From Bacillus velezensis (GTDB taxonomy: Bacteria > Bacillota > Bacilli > Bacillales > Bacillaceae), in contig NZ_LLZC01000021.1 in the NCBI RefSeq assembly GCF_001461825.1, positions 62,001 through 126,000 of the forward strand: a stretch of 64,000 nt of DNA. The letters run 5' to 3'. The position numbers and the translations under genes are program-made. The notes under the pieces are model-generated. The model searched no databases and had not been told where the DNA came from. It saw only the letters and a list, made by a program, of their open reading frames with translations. Position 1 is the first letter of the stretch. Every line of letters starts with the position of its first letter. Of this stretch, positions 1 through 13,400 are shown one piece after another.

Positions 1-3000
1 TAAATGATGCGAGCCATTTGGCATATGTCATTTATACGTCAGGTTCCACAGGCCGGCCAAAAGGCGTACTAATCGAGCACCGAGGCTTGACCAATTATAT
101 TTGGTGGGCGAAAGAACTTTATGTAAAAGGCGAGAAAGCCAACTTCCCATTGTATTCGTCAATTTCTTTTGATCTGACGGTGACTTCTATTTTCACGCCG
201 CTTGTCACAGGCAATGCAATCATCGTCTATGACGGAGAGGATAAAACAGCTCTGCTTGAATCGATTGTGCGGGACCCGAGGGTGGATATCATTAAATTGA
301 CCCCGGCCCATTTGCAGGTTTTGAAAGAAATGAACATTGCCGATCAAACGGCTGTCCGAAGAATGATTGTGGGCGGGGAAAACTTAAGCACCCGGTTAGC
401 CCGCAGCATTCATGAACAGTTCGAAGGCCGGATTGAAATATGCAATGAGTACGGACCGACGGAAACCGTTGTCGGCTGCATGATTTACCGTTACGATGCC
501 GCAAAGGACAGGCGGGAATCGGTACCGATCGGAACCGCTGCGGCAAACACGAGCATTTACGTTCTTGATGAAAATATGAAACCCGCACCGATCGGTGTCC
601 CGGGAGAAATCTATATCAGCGGCGCCGGTGTGGCAAGAGGATATTTGAACCGTCCCGAATTAACGGCAGAGAAATTTGTCGATGACCCGTTTGAGCCCGG
701 AGCCAAGATGTATAAGACCGGAGATTTGGCGAAGTGGCTGGCGGACGGAAACATTGAATATGCGGGCAGAATAGATGAACAAGTGAAAATCAGAGGCTAT
801 CGTATCGAATTAGGCGAGATCGAGGCGGCACTGCTTCAAGAAGAAGCGATCAAGGAAGCTGTCGTTACAGCCAGAGAGGATGTCCACGGGTTTAAACAAT
901 TGTGTGCATATTACGTAAGCGGCGGACAAACAACGGCAGCCCGGCTCCGGAAACAATTGTCTCAAACCCTTGCAAGTTATATGGTTCCGGCTTATTTTAT
1001 CGAGCTTGATGAAATGCCTTTAACTTCTAACGGAAAAATAAACAAAAAAGGGCTGCCTGCTCCGGATTTCGAGCTGCAGGACAGAGCAGAGTATAAAGCT
1101 CCCCGAACAAAAGCGGAAGAAGTATTAGTTTCTGCCTGGGAATCGGTATTAGGCGCTGAAAACGTCAGTATTCTTGATAATTTCTTTGACCTTGGCGGAG
1201 ATTCCATTAAATCCATTCAAGTATCCTCCAGATTAAATCAGCAAGGATACAAAATGGAAATCAAAGACTTGTTTCAATATGCAACAATTGCAGAATTGAG
1301 TCCGCATATCAAGCAGAATCTGCGTATAGCCGATCAAGGTGAGGTCAAAGGAAAAGTCAGCCTGACTCCTATTCAGCATTGGTTCTTTGATCACATAACG
1401 ACAGATCAGCATTATTACAATCAAGCCGTCATGCTGCATGCGCCGGAAGGTTTTCAGGAAACGCAGCTTCGTCAAACCCTGCAAAAGCTTGCTGAACATC
1501 ACGATGCGCTCCGCATGACGTTCCGGACTACGGAAAATGGCTGTGAGGCACAGAATGAAGAAATCGCCCAAAGCGGACTGTACCGCTTAGACGTCCTGAA
1601 TCTGAAAGAAGATTCCGATCCGGGACGGACAATTGAGGCCAAAGCTGATGAGATACAAAGCAGTATGCGTTTAAGTGATGGGCCGTTAATGAAAGCCGGG
1701 TTGTTTCAATGCGCAAATGGAGATCATTTGCTCATTGCCATCCATCATTTGATTATAGACGGGATTTCATGGCGCATTTTACTGGAAGATATCGTTAGCG
1801 GCTACAAGCAAGCCGAGAACGGGCGAGTAATTCAACTGCCGCAAAAAACAGACTCTTTCCAATTATGGGCTAAGAGACTTTCAGAATATGCGCAAAGTGA
1901 AACCATAAAACAAGAACAGGAATATTGGACAAAGATCGAACAAACCGAAGTCAAACCGCTGCCTAAAGATTTTCATGAAACCCATACAACTGCAAAAGAC
2001 AGTGAAACAGCAGCTGTGGAATGGACGAAAGAGGAAACGGAGCTCTTATTAAAACAAGCGAATCGCGCTTATAACACGGAAATAAACGATTTGCTCTTAA
2101 CTTCTCTGGGTCTTTCCATATCGCATTGGTCAGGACTGGAACAAATTCCGATTCATTTAGAGGGACACGGCCGAGAACAGATTATACAGGATATAGATAT
2201 CTCCCGCACGGTCGGGTGGTTTACAAGTCTGTATCCGGTTGTACTGCACGCGCAGCCGGGCAAAGAAATCTCTGATTATATCAAGACGACCAAAGAAGGA
2301 TTGCGCCAAATTCCGCATAAAGGGATCGGATATGGAATAACAAGGTACTTAAGCGGCGGAATGCCATCGAAACTCAATCCTGAGATCAGCTTTAACTACC
2401 TGGGACAGTTTGACCAAGATTTACAGCAGCATGGGGTTCAATTATCTTCTTATTCTTGCGGTTCAGACTCAAGCGGAAATCAAGAAAGACCGTATGTCTT
2501 GAATATAAACGGAATGATCACCGAGGGCCGGCTGAAGCTTACGATCAGCTACAGCAGCAAACAGTACGCAAAAGAAACGATCATGCGGTTATCGGAAACG
2601 ATTCAAAGCCGCCTGCGGACCATCATTACGCATTGCGTTCATAAAGAACAATCGGAACTGACGCCAAGCGATATTTTGTTAAAAGGCATGTCCATTGACG
2701 AATTGGATCAGCTCCTCATTCAACTGCCGCATGCAGGTGAGGTTGAAAACGTGTATCCGCTCACTCCGATGCAGAAAGGAATGCTCTTCCACAGCCTGCT
2801 GGACGAGGCCTCAAGTTCTTATTTTGAACAAGCATCGTTCGATTTGCAGGGAGAGTTAAAGATTGATTGGTTTAAAGCAAGCCTTGAACGATTATTTGAA
2901 ACATACGCCGTGCTCAGAACCCGTTTTTACAGCGGCTGGAACGATACTCCTTTACAAATTGTCTATAAAACGCAAACACCGCAAATTCATTTTGCAGATT

Positions 3001-6000
3001 TGCGTGATAGAGAGGAGCACCTGCGCGAGGATGCAATCGCAGCCTATCAAAGAGAAGATAAAGCAAAAGGATTTGACTTGGCTCGGGATCGGCTGATGCG
3101 CATAGCGATTTTCCGTATGGAAGACCGCAAATATCATTTGATTTGGAGCTTCCATCATATTGTGATGGATGGCTGGTGCCTGTCTCTTATCACGAAGGAA
3201 GTGTTTGATCATTATAGCGCCTTACAGGAAGGCAGGGAACCAGAACCGTCATCGGCAGCTCCTTACAGCGACTATATCGAGTGGCTTGACCGCCAAGATC
3301 AGGGAGCGGCAAAGCGGTACTGGAGCGGGTATCTTGAAGGATATAAAGGTGAAACCACGCTTCTTCATAAAATAGAGCAGCATGAACAAAAAGAATACGC
3401 CTATGCCAATGTGATCTGCCGATTTAATCACGAACAGACAAAACAATTACAGCAGATCGCAAATCAGCATCAGGTTACATTAAATACGTTGATCCAAACG
3501 TTATGGGGAGTTTTATTACAGAAATACAGCGGGTCCGCAGACGTTGTCTTCGGCAGTGTTGTGTCGGGAAGGCCGGCGGAAATTCCTGATGTGGAACAGA
3601 TGATCGGCCTGTTCATCAATACCATTCCGGTTCGCATCCGCTGCGATGAAGACAGCACTTTTGCTGATACGATGCAAATGGTTCAACAAAACGCGCTGGC
3701 TTCCCAATCGTACGATACCTATCCTTTATACGAAATTCAGGCCCAAACGGAACAAAAGCAAAACTTAATTGATCATATCATGATCTTTGAAAATTATCCG
3801 ATAGGGCAGCAAGTCGAAGAGGGTCATGATGCTGCGGATTTAAATATCGTGAATTTCCATATAGAAGAACATACTCATTACGATTTTAATGTAGTTGTCA
3901 TTCCTGGCGAACAACTCACCATTCATTTTGATTTCAACCAAAATGAATATGGACAATCAGAGGCAGAGCGGATTCGCGGACATTTTGAACAGCTCATTCA
4001 CCAAATTTTGCAGCAGCCGTCTGTCAAAATAGAAGAAATGGAACTACTGACGCAGCAAGAAAAAGAACAGCTGCTCACTCCGCTTTCCGGGGGAACAGAG
4101 AAGCCTGAATACGAAACGATTCATACTATGTTTGAACGCCAGGCGGCACAAACGCCGCAAGAAATCGCAATTCAATACGAAGGGGCGGAGATTTCTTACA
4201 AAGAGCTGAACGAAACGGCCAATAAACTGGCGCGGATTCTCCGTAAGCGAGGTGTGAAGCATCAGGAGCCGGTGGCTGTGATCGCCGGGCGTTCACCATC
4301 ATTAGCGATTGCTGTTTTAGGCATTTTAAAAGCGGGCGGTGCCATTGTTCCGATTGATCCGAGCCATCCTGCCGAACGAATCCGCTATATCATTGAAAAC
4401 AGCAGCTGCACTCATGTTGTGACAGAGAAAGACCGGTCAGTCCCCGAGGCAGCAACGCAGATTGTCACATTCATAGAAGAAGCGGAGACAGAACCGGACG
4501 GGAGCAATGTGCAGACGATAAACACGGCGGAGGATCTGCTTTACGTTATTTATACATCAGGAACGACGGGGAAACCGAAGGGTGTGCTGCTTGAACATAG
4601 AAATATGGCCAATTTGCTGTATGACCAATTTACAAACTCAGGCATCGATTTCAAAACCAATGTGCTTCAATACGCATCTCCGGCATTTGACGTCTGCTAT
4701 CAAGAGCTGTTTTCAGCCCTGCTCAGCGGCGGCACACTCCACATCGTGCCTGAATCAATAAAGCGGGACGCGGCTCAGCTGTTTTCGTTTATTAATAAAC
4801 ATCAGACGGACATCGTCTTTTTCCCGACTGCTTTTGCCAAAATGCTTTTTAACGAAGAGAGCTATGCATATTCATTTCCACGCTGTGTGAAGCATTTGAT
4901 TACAGCAGGAGAACAATTAACAGTATCCCGTTTATTTCAGCAAGTGCTCCGCACACACGGCTTGCATTTGCACAATCATTACGGTCCGTCAGAAACTCAT
5001 GTAGTGTCGACGTATACCATTCAACCGGGAGATGATATTCCTGAATATCCGCCGATCGGCAAACCGATATGCCATAACAATATGTATGTCATCAACAAGA
5101 ACAAACAGCTTCAGCCCTTGGGCATTGCGGGAGAACTGTATATTTCCGGAGCAAATACCGGGAGAGGCTATGTGAATAACCCGGCTTTAACGGGAGAGAA
5201 ATTTTTGCCTGATCCGTTCAGAGAGGGAGCCGTTATGTACCGCACCGGAGATTTGGCAAGGCTGCGTGAGGACGGGCAAATCGAATACCTCGGCCGCATT
5301 GATGATCAGGCGAAAATAAGGGGCTACCGGATCGAACCGAAAGAAGTTGAGGTCATATTGGCCAATCACCCGGCGGTGAGAGAAGCAGCGGTCCTTATTC
5401 AAAAAAACGCTTTGGGTGAAAATGAATTGTGCGCGTACTGCAGCGTCTCAAAAGCGACTGATCCTTCAGCATTACGGGAAGATCTGGCCAAAAACCTTCC
5501 TGACTATATGATTCCAGTGAAATGGGCTTTTGTTGAATCGATTCCGCTCACGGCAAACGGAAAAGTCGACCGCAAAGCATTGCCAGAACCAGAAGGAGGC
5601 GTGCAAACGGGGGGCGAATACGTTGCTCCCCGTACAGCGGCGGAAGCGCAGCTGGCGCATATCTGGAAAGAGGTGCTTGGACTTCCGCGTATCGGCGTGA
5701 AAGACAACTTCTTCGACATCGGCGGTCACTCGCTGCGGGCAACGACGCTGACGGCGAAGCTGCACAAAGAGATGGGGGTCAGCCTGCCGCTGCGGGAAGT
5801 GTTCCGATCGCCAACAATTGAAGAAATGGCAGAAACGATTACCGGAGTGAAACACACAGCATATACATCTATCCCGACCGTTGACGCAAAAGAATACTAT
5901 GCCGTCTCCTCGGCGCAAAAACGGCTGTACATTTTGAATCAGCTGAAAGGCGGAGAACTGAGCTACAACATGCCGAGTGTCATGAGAGCCGATGGAGCTC

Positions 6001-9000
6001 TGGATCGGGAACTTGTCGAGAAGGCGATCCGCAAGCTGATTCAGCGCCATGAAACGCTGCGTACCGGCTTTAAACTGATAGATGGAGAACCGGTGCAGCG
6101 GATTTATGACGACGTCCCATTTGCAGTGGAATTCACTCAGGCGAAAGAAGAACAGGCGGAAGCCCTCGTTCATGGGTTTGTGCGGGCATTTGACTTGGAG
6201 AAAGCGCCGCTGCTGCGGGTAGGACTGATCGAGCTTGCAAAAGACCGCCATTTGCTGCTGTTTGACATGCATCATATCATTTCCGATGGCGTATCTATCA
6301 AGAATTTGATTGAAGAGTTCGTTTCATTATATGAAGGAAAAGAATTGCCGCCATTAAGGGTTCAGTATAAAGATTATGCGGCGTGGCAGCTGTCGGATAT
6401 GCAAAGCGAACGGATGAAGAAACAGGAAGCGTACTGGCTGGATGTGTTCAGCGGAGAGGTTCCGGTGCTGGATATGCCAACCGACTACGGAAGACCGGCT
6501 GCGCGGAGCTTTGAAGGAGGACAAATCGAGTTTGTCATCGGACCGGAGTTGACGGAACAGCTGAAAGGCTTGGCGGTGAAGAGCGAAAGCACGCTGTACA
6601 TGGTGCTGCTGGCTGCTTATACGACCATGCTTGCCAAATACAGCGGGCAAGAAGACATCGTAGTAGGCAGCCCGATTGCCGGAAGAACCCATTCGGATTT
6701 GGAAAGCTTAATCGGCATGTTCGTGGGCACACTGGCGATACGAACGAATCCGGTCGGGGAAAAAACATTCCGGGAGTACGTGCAGGAAGTCAAAGAGCAT
6801 ACATTAAAAGCGTACGAAAACCAGGAGTATCCATTCGACGAACTGGTGGACAAGCTGAATGTGTCCCGGGATTTCAGCCGCCATCCGCTGTTTGACACGA
6901 TGTTCATATGGCAAAACACAGAACGGGGAGAATTGAGCCTCGATGATGTGCGTTTTACCCCTTATCCGGACAACCATGCGATGGCGAAGTTCGACCTGAC
7001 GTTCCAAGCGGCAGAAAATGAAGACGGAATTACAGGTATGATCAGTTACGCGGCAGCGCTGTACAAGCAGGAAACTGCGGAACGCATGGCAAAGCACTTT
7101 ATCCAATTGATCGAAGCGATTGCGAATGATCCGCAGGCGCCGCTTTCATCGCTGGAGATGATCACCGCGAAGGAGAAAGAGCAGATTGTGGAGAGATGGG
7201 GTCAACCGGCGATAGACTGCCCAAGGGACAAAACAATTCACCAATTGTTCGAGGAGCAGGCGGAGCGCACGCCGGAACATACGGCCGCAGTTTACGAGAA
7301 AAGCCGATTCACATACCGTGAGCTGAATGAGCGGGCCAACCGCCTGGCGCGGATTTTAAGAAGCGAAGGCGTGCAGCCTGACCAGCCTGTGGGTATTCTG
7401 GCAGAACGTTCTCTGGAAATGATCGTGGGGATTATGGCGATCCTGAAAGCCGGGGGCGCGTATGTGCCGATGGATCCGGACAGCCCGCAGGAACGCATCC
7501 GCTATATTCTGGAGGATTCAGGAGCAAAGGTTCTGCTGGCACAGCCCCATTTACAAGATCGTGTATCCTTTGCCGGAGAGATTTTACTGCTGAATGACGA
7601 ACGAATGAACAGCGGGGACGGCTCGAATCTGGTGACGGCAGCCGGACCGGATCACTTGGCGTATGTGATCTACACATCAGGCACAACCGGCAAGCCAAAA
7701 GGCACGCTGATTGAGCATCGCCAGGTCCTTCATTTGATGGAGGGGCTCCGCGGACAAGTGTACGGTGCTTATGATTCGGGATTGCGTGTGTCTCTGTTGG
7801 CACCGTACTATTTCGACGCATCGGTCAAGCAAATTTTCGCGGCACTGTTAGGGGGACATGCACTGTATATCGTCCCTAAAGCATCAGTATCAGACGGTTA
7901 TGCCTTGTCAAACTATTATCGCACCCACCGCATTGACGTAACAGACGGAACACCGTCACATTTGCAATTGCTTATCGCTGCAGACAGCCTTCATGGGGTA
8001 ACGATCCGCCACATGCTTATTGGAGGAGAGGCGCTCCCGCAGGCGACGGCGGCGCAATTGCTTGAATTGTTTGCTTCGAACGGGTCATCAATGCCGCTCA
8101 TAACCAATGTATACGGTCCGACGGAAACCTGTGTGGATGCATCGGTCTTTCATATCGTACCGGGGACATTGGCATCCGCTGACGACGGCGGTTACGTGCC
8201 GATCGGCAAACCGCTGGGCAACAACCGTGTGTATATTGTTGATTCCCATGATCGGATGCTGCCTATAGGTGTAAAGGGTGAGCTGTGCATCGCCGGAGAC
8301 GGAGTAGGACGAGGGTATCTGAACTTGCCTGAATTAACGGGTGAAAAGTTTGTGGCCGATCCGTTTGTAATCGGAGAGCGGATGTATAAAACAGGCGATC
8401 TTGCCCGTTACCTGCCGGATGGAAACATTGAATATGCCGGAAGAAAGGATCATCAGGTTAAAATTCGCGGTTACCGGATCGAACTTGGCGAGGTGGAAGC
8501 CGCTCTTCTCAACATCGAGCATGTACAAGAAGCGGTGATCCTGGCCAGAGAAAATGCAGAGGGGCAAAGCGATTTGTATGCCTATTTTACAGGGGAGAAG
8601 TCACTGCCGATCAATCAGCTTAAAGAAAAACTCTCCGATCAAATACCAGGCTACATGGTTCCTTCATACTTGATGCAACTGGAGCAAATGCCGTTAACCT
8701 CCAATGGAAAAGTGAATCGCAGCGCGTTACCGCTGCCTGAAGCAGGCTTGCAGACCGGGATTGACTATGTTGCTCCAAGGACAAAGCCGGAAGAGCAGCT
8801 GGTTCACATCTGGAAAGAAGTATTGAAGGTAGAACAAGTCGGCGTCAAAGATAACTTTTTCGATCTCGGCGGGCATTCGTTACGGGGGATGACGCTCGTT
8901 ACCAAGATCCATAAGCAATTCGACAAAAGCATTTCATTGAGAGAAGTGTTTCAATACCCGACGATTGAAGAAATAGCGAGGGTCATTGCAGGCGCGGAAA

Positions 9001-10364
9001 CCAGCGGACCGGATGAAATCCCTGTTGCAGAAGCCAAAGATGTTTATCCTGTATCTTCTGTGCAAAAGATGGTTTACCTGTCTACACAAATTGAAGGCGG
9101 AGAACTAAGTTACAACATGCCGGGGATTTTGACATTGGAAGGCAGGATGGACATGAATCGTTTACAATCTGCGTTCCAAAGTCTGATCCAGCGCCATGAA
9201 TCGCTACGAACCGGATTTGAAATGGTCCGCGGAGAGCTGGTGCAGGTGATCAAGCCGCAGGCGGATTTCTCTATAGAAAGGTACAAAGCAGCTGATGAGC
9301 AGGTCGAGGAGCTGTTCCGCAATTTCGTGCGGCCTTTCGATCTCAGTCAGGCTCCGTTGCTTCGGGCCGGACTCATCGAATTAGAACAGGACAGACATGT
9401 TTTCATGTTTGACATGCATCATATCATTTCAGACGGCGCTTCTATGAATATTTTTGTTGAAGAACTGATTCAATTGTATGACGGCAAAGAATTAACCCCG
9501 CTCCGGATTCAATACAAAGATTACACTGTATGGCAGCAGCAGGCGGAGCAGAGGGAACGCATCAAGAGGCAGGAGAACTATTGGCTGAACGTATTTCATG
9601 AGGAACTCCCGCCATTTGAGCTGCCGAAAGATTTTGCCAGACCGCGAATTCGAAGCTTTGAAGGCAAGCGATACAATTTCGCTCTCGATGAGACCGTGGT
9701 CCAGGGGATAAAACAGATGGAAGAATTGACCGGATCGACCGCTTACATGATCTTGCTGTCAGCCTATAACATACTGCTGGCCAAATACAGCGGTCAGGAA
9801 GATATCGTCGTCGGTACGCCTATTGCGGGAAGAATGCATGAAGATTTACAGCATATTATCGGGATGTTTGTGAATACGCTGGCCATCCGTACGGCCCCGG
9901 CTGGAGAAAAGACCTTTATGGACTATGTAACGGAAACAAAAGAAACGATGCTGAAAGCTTATGAAAATCAAGAATATCCTTTTGAAGAATTAGTTGAGAA
10001 ATTGGGAGTGAAACGGGACTTAAGCCGTAATCCGTTATTCGATACGATGTTTGTTCTGCAAAATACGGAACAAACGGATATCGAATTGGACTCTCTCGCG
10101 GTCAGACCATATGAACAAACAAATACGGCGGCCAAATTTGATTTGCAGCTGACCTTCGTGATGAATCCGCACGAGATACAAGGAAGCTTTGAGTACTGCA
10201 CGAAGCTGTTCAAACAGAAAACCATCGCTACGCTGAGCAAGGATTACGCCATGATTCTGTCGGCAATCATAAAAGACCCATCGATTCCTTTAAAAGAAAT
10301 TCAATTAAGTGAGAAAGTAAACAAAAGTGAACACTTTGCAAGCGAAATCGAATTGAATTTCTAA
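1..10364 (+). CDS. bmyB: Bacillomycin D synthetase subunit B, 3' part (modules Asn-E, Pro, Glu, plus terminal C domain)
   Basis: Cytoplasmic non-ribosomal peptide synthetase. The reading frame is open from the first bases, so the 5' part (expected Tyr module) lies outside. Domains by residue from base 18: A with core motif YTSGSTG at the very start, PCP (Ser about 396), epimerisation domain (HHLIIDG near 578), C (HHIVMDG near 1048), A, PCP (Ser about 1905), C (HHIISDG near 2086), A, PCP (Ser about 2954), and a full C (HHIISDG near 3136) that ends the protein. Pocket residues read by eye give D-L-T-K-x-G-E-V-G (Asn), D-V-Q-F-I-A-H-V-V (Pro) and D-A-K-D-L-G-V-V-D (Glu). The Asn-E/Pro/Glu order fits residues 3-5 of bacillomycin D; iturin A and mycosubtilin would read Asn/Gln/Pro. 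It is cotranscribed with the next synthetase after an 83-nt gap. The family and product assignment is firm; pocket residues were aligned by eye. Confidence 0.95.
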   Translation, partial: NDASHLAYVIYTSGSTGRPKGVLIEHRGLTNYIWWAKELYVKGEKANFPLYSSISFDLTVTSIFTPLVTGNAIIVYDGEDKTALLESIVRDPRVDIIKLTPAHLQVLKEMNIADQTAVRRMIVGGENLSTRLARSIHEQFEGRIEICNEYGPTETVVGCMIYRYDAAKDRRESVPIGTAAANTSIYVLDENMKPAPIGVPGEIYISGAGVARGYLNRPELTAEKFVDDPFEPGAKMYKTGDLAKWLADGNIEYAGRIDEQVKIRGYRIELGEIEAALLQEEAIKEAVVTAREDVHGFKQLCAYYVSGGQTTAARLRKQLSQTLASYMVPAYFIELDEMPLTSNGKINKKGLPAPDFELQDRAEYKAPRTKAEEVLVSAWESVLGAENVSILDNFFDLGGDSIKSIQVSSRLNQQGYKMEIKDLFQYATIAELSPHIKQNLRIADQGEVKGKVSLTPIQHWFFDHITTDQHYYNQAVMLHAPEGFQETQLRQTLQKLAEHHDALRMTFRTTENGCEAQNEEIAQSGLYRLDVLNLKEDSDPGRTIEAKADEIQSSMRLSDGPLMKAGLFQCANGDHLLIAIHHLIIDGISWRILLEDIVSGYKQAENGRVIQLPQKTDSFQLWAKRLSEYAQSETIKQEQEYWTKIEQTEVKPLPKDFHETHTTAKDSETAAVEWTKEETELLLKQANRAYNTEINDLLLTSLGLSISHWSGLEQIPIHLEGHGREQIIQDIDISRTVGWFTSLYPVVLHAQPGKEISDYIKTTKEGLRQIPHKGIGYGITRYLSGGMPSKLNPEISFNYLGQFDQDLQQHGVQLSSYSCGSDSSGNQERPYVLNINGMITEGRLKLTISYSSKQYAKETIMRLSETIQSRLRTIITHCVHKEQSELTPSDILLKGMSIDELDQLLIQLPHAGEVENVYPLTPMQKGMLFHSLLDEASSSYFEQASFDLQGELKIDWFKASLERLFETYAVLRTRFYSGWNDTPLQIVYKTQTPQIHFADLRDREEHLREDAIAAYQREDKAKGFDLARDRLMRIAIFRMEDRKYHLIWSFHHIVMDGWCLSLITKEVFDHYSALQEGREPEPSSAAPYSDYIEWLDRQDQGAAKRYWSGYLEGYKGETTLLHKIEQHEQKEYAYANVICRFNHEQTKQLQQIANQHQVTLNTLIQTLWGVLLQKYSGSADVVFGSVVSGRPAEIPDVEQMIGLFINTIPVRIRCDEDSTFADTMQMVQQNALASQSYDTYPLYEIQAQTEQKQNLIDHIMIFENYPIGQQVEEGHDAADLNIVNFHIEEHTHYDFNVVVIPGEQLTIHFDFNQNEYGQSEAERIRGHFEQLIHQILQQPSVKIEEMELLTQQEKEQLLTPLSGGTEKPEYETIHTMFERQAAQTPQEIAIQYEGAEISYKELNETANKLARILRKRGVKHQEPVAVIAGRSPSLAIAVLGILKAGGAIVPIDPSHPAERIRYIIENSSCTHVVTEKDRSVPEAATQIVTFIEEAETEPDGSNVQTINTAEDLLYVIYTSGTTGKPKGVLLEHRNMANLLYDQFTNSGIDFKTNVLQYASPAFDVCYQELFSALLSGGTLHIVPESIKRDAAQLFSFINKHQTDIVFFPTAFAKMLFNEESYAYSFPRCVKHLITAGEQLTVSRLFQQVLRTHGLHLHNHYGPSETHVVSTYTIQPGDDIPEYPPIGKPICHNNMYVINKNKQLQPLGIAGELYISGANTGRGYVNNPALTGEKFLPDPFREGAVMYRTGDLARLREDGQIEYLGRIDDQAKIRGYRIEPKEVEVILANHPAVREAAVLIQKNALGENELCAYCSVSKATDPSALREDLAKNLPDYMIPVKWAFVESIPLTANGKVDRKALPEPEGGVQTGGEYVAPRTAAEAQLAHIWKEVLGLPRIGVKDNFFDIGGHSLRATTLTAKLHKEMGVSLPLREVFRSPTIEEMAETITGVKHTAYTSIPTVDAKEYYAVSSAQKRLYILNQLKGGELSYNMPSVMRADGALDRELVEKAIRKLIQRHETLRTGFKLIDGEPVQRIYDDVPFAVEFTQAKEEQAEALVHGFVRAFDLEKAPLLRVGLIELAKDRHLLLFDMHHIISDGVSIKNLIEEFVSLYEGKELPPLRVQYKDYAAWQLSDMQSERMKKQEAYWLDVFSGEVPVLDMPTDYGRPAARSFEGGQIEFVIGPELTEQLKGLAVKSESTLYMVLLAAYTTMLAKYSGQEDIVVGSPIAGRTHSDLESLIGMFVGTLAIRTNPVGEKTFREYVQEVKEHTLKAYENQEYPFDELVDKLNVSRDFSRHPLFDTMFIWQNTERGELSLDDVRFTPYPDNHAMAKFDLTFQAAENEDGITGMISYAAALYKQETAERMAKHFIQLIEAIANDPQAPLSSLEMITAKEKEQIVERWGQPAIDCPRDKTIHQLFEEQAERTPEHTAAVYEKSRFTYRELNERANRLARILRSEGVQPDQPVGILAERSLEMIVGIMAILKAGGAYVPMDPDSPQERIRYILEDSGAKVLLAQPHLQDRVSFAGEILLLNDERMNSGDGSNLVTAAGPDHLAYVIYTSGTTGKPKGTLIEHRQVLHLMEGLRGQVYGAYDSGLRVSLLAPYYFDASVKQIFAALLGGHALYIVPKASVSDGYALSNYYRTHRIDVTDGTPSHLQLLIAADSLHGVTIRHMLIGGEALPQATAAQLLELFASNGSSMPLITNVYGPTETCVDASVFHIVPGTLASADDGGYVPIGKPLGNNRVYIVDSHDRMLPIGVKGELCIAGDGVGRGYLNLPELTGEKFVADPFVIGERMYKTGDLARYLPDGNIEYAGRKDHQVKIRGYRIELGEVEAALLNIEHVQEAVILARENAEGQSDLYAYFTGEKSLPINQLKEKLSDQIPGYMVPSYLMQLEQMPLTSNGKVNRSALPLPEAGLQTGIDYVAPRTKPEEQLVHIWKEVLKVEQVGVKDNFFDLGGHSLRGMTLVTKIHKQFDKSISLREVFQYPTIEEIARVIAGAETSGPDEIPVAEAKDVYPVSSVQKMVYLSTQIEGGELSYNMPGILTLEGRMDMNRLQSAFQSLIQRHESLRTGFEMVRGELVQVIKPQADFSIERYKAADEQVEELFRNFVRPFDLSQAPLLRAGLIELEQDRHVFMFDMHHIISDGASMNIFVEELIQLYDGKELTPLRIQYKDYTVWQQQAEQRERIKRQENYWLNVFHEELPPFELPKDFARPRIRSFEGKRYNFALDETVVQGIKQMEELTGSTAYMILLSAYNILLAKYSGQEDIVVGTPIAGRMHEDLQHIIGMFVNTLAIRTAPAGEKTFMDYVTETKETMLKAYENQEYPFEELVEKLGVKRDLSRNPLFDTMFVLQNTEQTDIELDSLAVRPYEQTNTAAKFDLQLTFVMNPHEIQGSFEYCTKLFKQKTIATLSKDYAMILSAIIKDPSIPLKEIQLSEKVNKSEHFASEIELNF

Positions 10365-10370
10365 AAACGG

Positions 10371-10425
10371 CCGGTACCGGCTGTCCCCGGCATGGTGTTT
10401 TTACGGGGACAGCCATCAGCCGGCT
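10371..10425 (+). other. Hairpin in the bmyB-bmyC intergenic gap
   Basis: Perfect 11-bp inverted repeat GGCTGTCCCCG / CGGGGACAGCC (10379-10389 and 10404-10414) with a 14-nt loop. It is flanked by the small palindromes CCGGTACCGG and AGCCGGCT. No T-run follows, so it does not look like a normal intrinsic terminator. The bmyC ribosome binding site (GGAGG, 10436-10440) comes just after. It may be an RNA processing, stability or partial attenuation element between the two large cistrons; this is inference. Confidence 0.6.
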
Positions 10426-10447
10426 AAAACTTACTGGAGGGATATTA

Positions 10448-13400
10448 ATGTCAGAATTTAAGCAACAGGAGTTGTTCTGGAGCAGCATGTTCAATGCGGA
10501 AGATCGTCCCAGTGCAATCCCTTCGTTTCAAATGTCGGACTCAACAATAGAGCACGATGCGCCGAGTGCACCCAACCGTATTCACAGTTCATTGAGCTCC
10601 GATGTATCCCTGCGCATCATGAAGATGACGAATAAATCGCCAATGGCCGTTTATATGGTTCTCCTGGTCGGAATCGAGTGTCTTTTATACAAATATACGG
10701 GGGAAGAGGGCGTTATTGTAGGTGTTCCGACCTTTGAAGACGAAACCGATGAAGACCTTCGTTTAGATCAAGTCATGTTAATCAAACAAAACATAAATGC
10801 GGACGGCACATTTAAATCCATATTTAATGAATTCAAGCATACGCTGAACGGAGCCATCTTACATCAGCACGTTCCTTTCGATAAAATGGCCGGTCCATTA
10901 AATCTGAACTACGATTCAAATCATTTGCCAATGATCCACACGATCGTATCACTAGATCAGCTTCACCCCATTCGTTTTATAGAAACGGCCGCTGCTGATA
11001 CGTTATTTCAGTTTTCCATAGAAAATGATTCGATTCATTTAAAGTTAACTTATAATGAACAAGCTTATGATCGCCAGTATATGATGCAAGTGATCGAACA
11101 TGTAAACCGGATTTTTTCGATTTTGTTATTCCAACCCGACCTTATGATCCGCCAGCTTAATATTCTGTCAGACTCAGAGACAAATCAACTCATCGCCTAT
11201 AATCAAACGGCTGCAGAGTATCCAAGAGAAAAAACGATTCATCAATTTTTGGAGGAACAAGCGGGACGTACCCCTGATCAAACGGCTGTTGTCTACGAGG
11301 ATAGCCGTCTGACGTACCGTGAATTGAATGAAAGGGCGAATCAACTCGCTCGGACACTGCAATCTGAAGGCGTGCAGCCGGATCAGCCGGTCGGGATTAT
11401 GGCCGAACGCTCCCTGGATATGATTGTAGGGATCTTCGGGATCTTGAAAGCCGGCGGGGCGTATGTACCGATTGACCCGGGCTATCCCGAGGAACGGGTT
11501 CGATACATATTGGAGGATTCGGATACGAAGTTGTTACTCGTGCAGAATCAATCGCAAGAGAGAGTACCTTTTACGGGAAAAGTGCTGGATATGAAAGATC
11601 CGCAAAACTTTTGTGAAGACGGGTCGAATGTAGAGCCGGCTGCTGGTCCGGATCATCTGGCCTATGTTATTTATACATCGGGTTCAACGGGCAAGCCGAA
11701 AGGGGTTATGGTTGAGCACCGGTCGGTCATCAATCGGCTGGTGTGGATGCAGGAAAAATACCCTCTCGATGAGCGGGATGCGATTCTGCAAAAAACTGCG
11801 ATCACCTTTGATGTATCAGTGTGGGAACTGTTCTGGTGGACGATGGCAGGTTCTAAACTGGTGCTGCTGCCAAGCGGAGGAGAAAAGAATCCCGAGCTGA
11901 TTTTAGATACAATTGCACAAAAAGGTGTCAGCACAATGCATTTTGTACCGGCGATGCTGCATGCCTTCCTGGAATCCATGGATCAGAAGCCAAGCGGGAT
12001 GTTGAAACAAAAATTAGCGTCATTAAGACATGTGTTTGCAAGCGGGGAGGCTTTGAAGCCTGTACATGTCGCAGGCTTCAAACGCATCATCACGTCGGTG
12101 AGCCAGGCTCAAATCATCAACTTGTACGGACCGACTGAGGCAACAATTGATGTATCATACTTTGATTGCCAGACGGAAGAAACGTATGCATCGATTCCGA
12201 TAGGCAAACCGATTTCCAACATTCAATTGTATATATTACATGCTGATTTGGAACATATGCAGCCGACCGGTGTAGCGGGAGAACTGTGCATAGCGGGCGA
12301 TGGGCTTGCAAGGGGCTACTTGAATCGTCCCGAACTGACGGCCGAGAAGTTTGTAAACCATCCGATTGCAGCAGGAGAACGGATATACCGGACGGGAGAC
12401 TTGGCAAGATGGCTGCCGGACGGCAATATCGAGTATTTGGGCCGGATTGATCACCAGGTGAAAATCCGCGGTTACCGCATTGAAATCGGCGAAGTCGAAG
12501 GCGCTTTTTTTCAGCTGCCGGCGATCAAAGAAGCCATCGTTATCGCCCGGGAAATCGATGGGGAAACATCCTTGTGCGCCTATTATACCGCACAACATGC
12601 TTTAACTGCAGGCCAGCTCCGTGAAGAGCTGTCCCGGCAGCTTCCATCCTATATGATACCTGCGTATTTCGTTCAGCTGGAAGAGATGCCGCTTACTTTC
12701 AACGGGAAAATAGACCGTAAATCCCTTCCTTCTCCAAGAGAGAATCTTACAGGCATGAACTATGAAGCTCCCCGAACAGAACTGGAAAAAATAATGGCCG
12801 CGGTGTGGGAGTCGGTCTTAGGCTTAGAACGGGTCGGAATCTCAGATCATTTCTTCGAATTGGGGGGCGATTCCATTAAGTCGATTCAAGTGTCCTCAAG
12901 ATTATACCAAGCCGGGTATAAGTTTGAAATCAAACACTTGTTTAAATACCCAACGATCTCCGAGCTTGTTCCATACGTAGAGCCGGTAACCCGAATCGCA
13001 GAACAAGGAGAAATTAAAGGCCGGGCGCTGCTGACACCGATTCAGCATTGGTTTTTTGACCAGAAATACCCGGAATTACACCATTATAATCAAGCGGTTA
13101 TGCTTTATTGGAAAGAGGGACTGGATGAATCAAAGCTTCGGGACGTCATGAAGAAGATCACAGAGCATCACGATGCTTTGCGCATGGTCTATGTTCCGAC
13201 AGAAGATGGATATGAAGCCCGAAATCGGGGGATCGAAGAAGGTGATCTGTTCAGCCTTGAAGTGATCTCATTACGCGAAGAAAAAAATGTGTCCCAGACG
13301 ATAGAAACCATTTCCAATGAGATTCAGCAATCCATTCATTTAGCCGAAGGACCGCTCATGAAACTGGGATTGTTCCGGTGTCAAGAGGGAGATCATTTGC

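Noticed and set aside
5472..6275. A 267-residue open frame on the minus strand inside bmyB
   Set aside because: It lies antisense to conserved A/PCP/C coding sequence, has no ribosome binding site and a Cys/His/Phe-rich composition typical of shadow frames in GC-rich codons.
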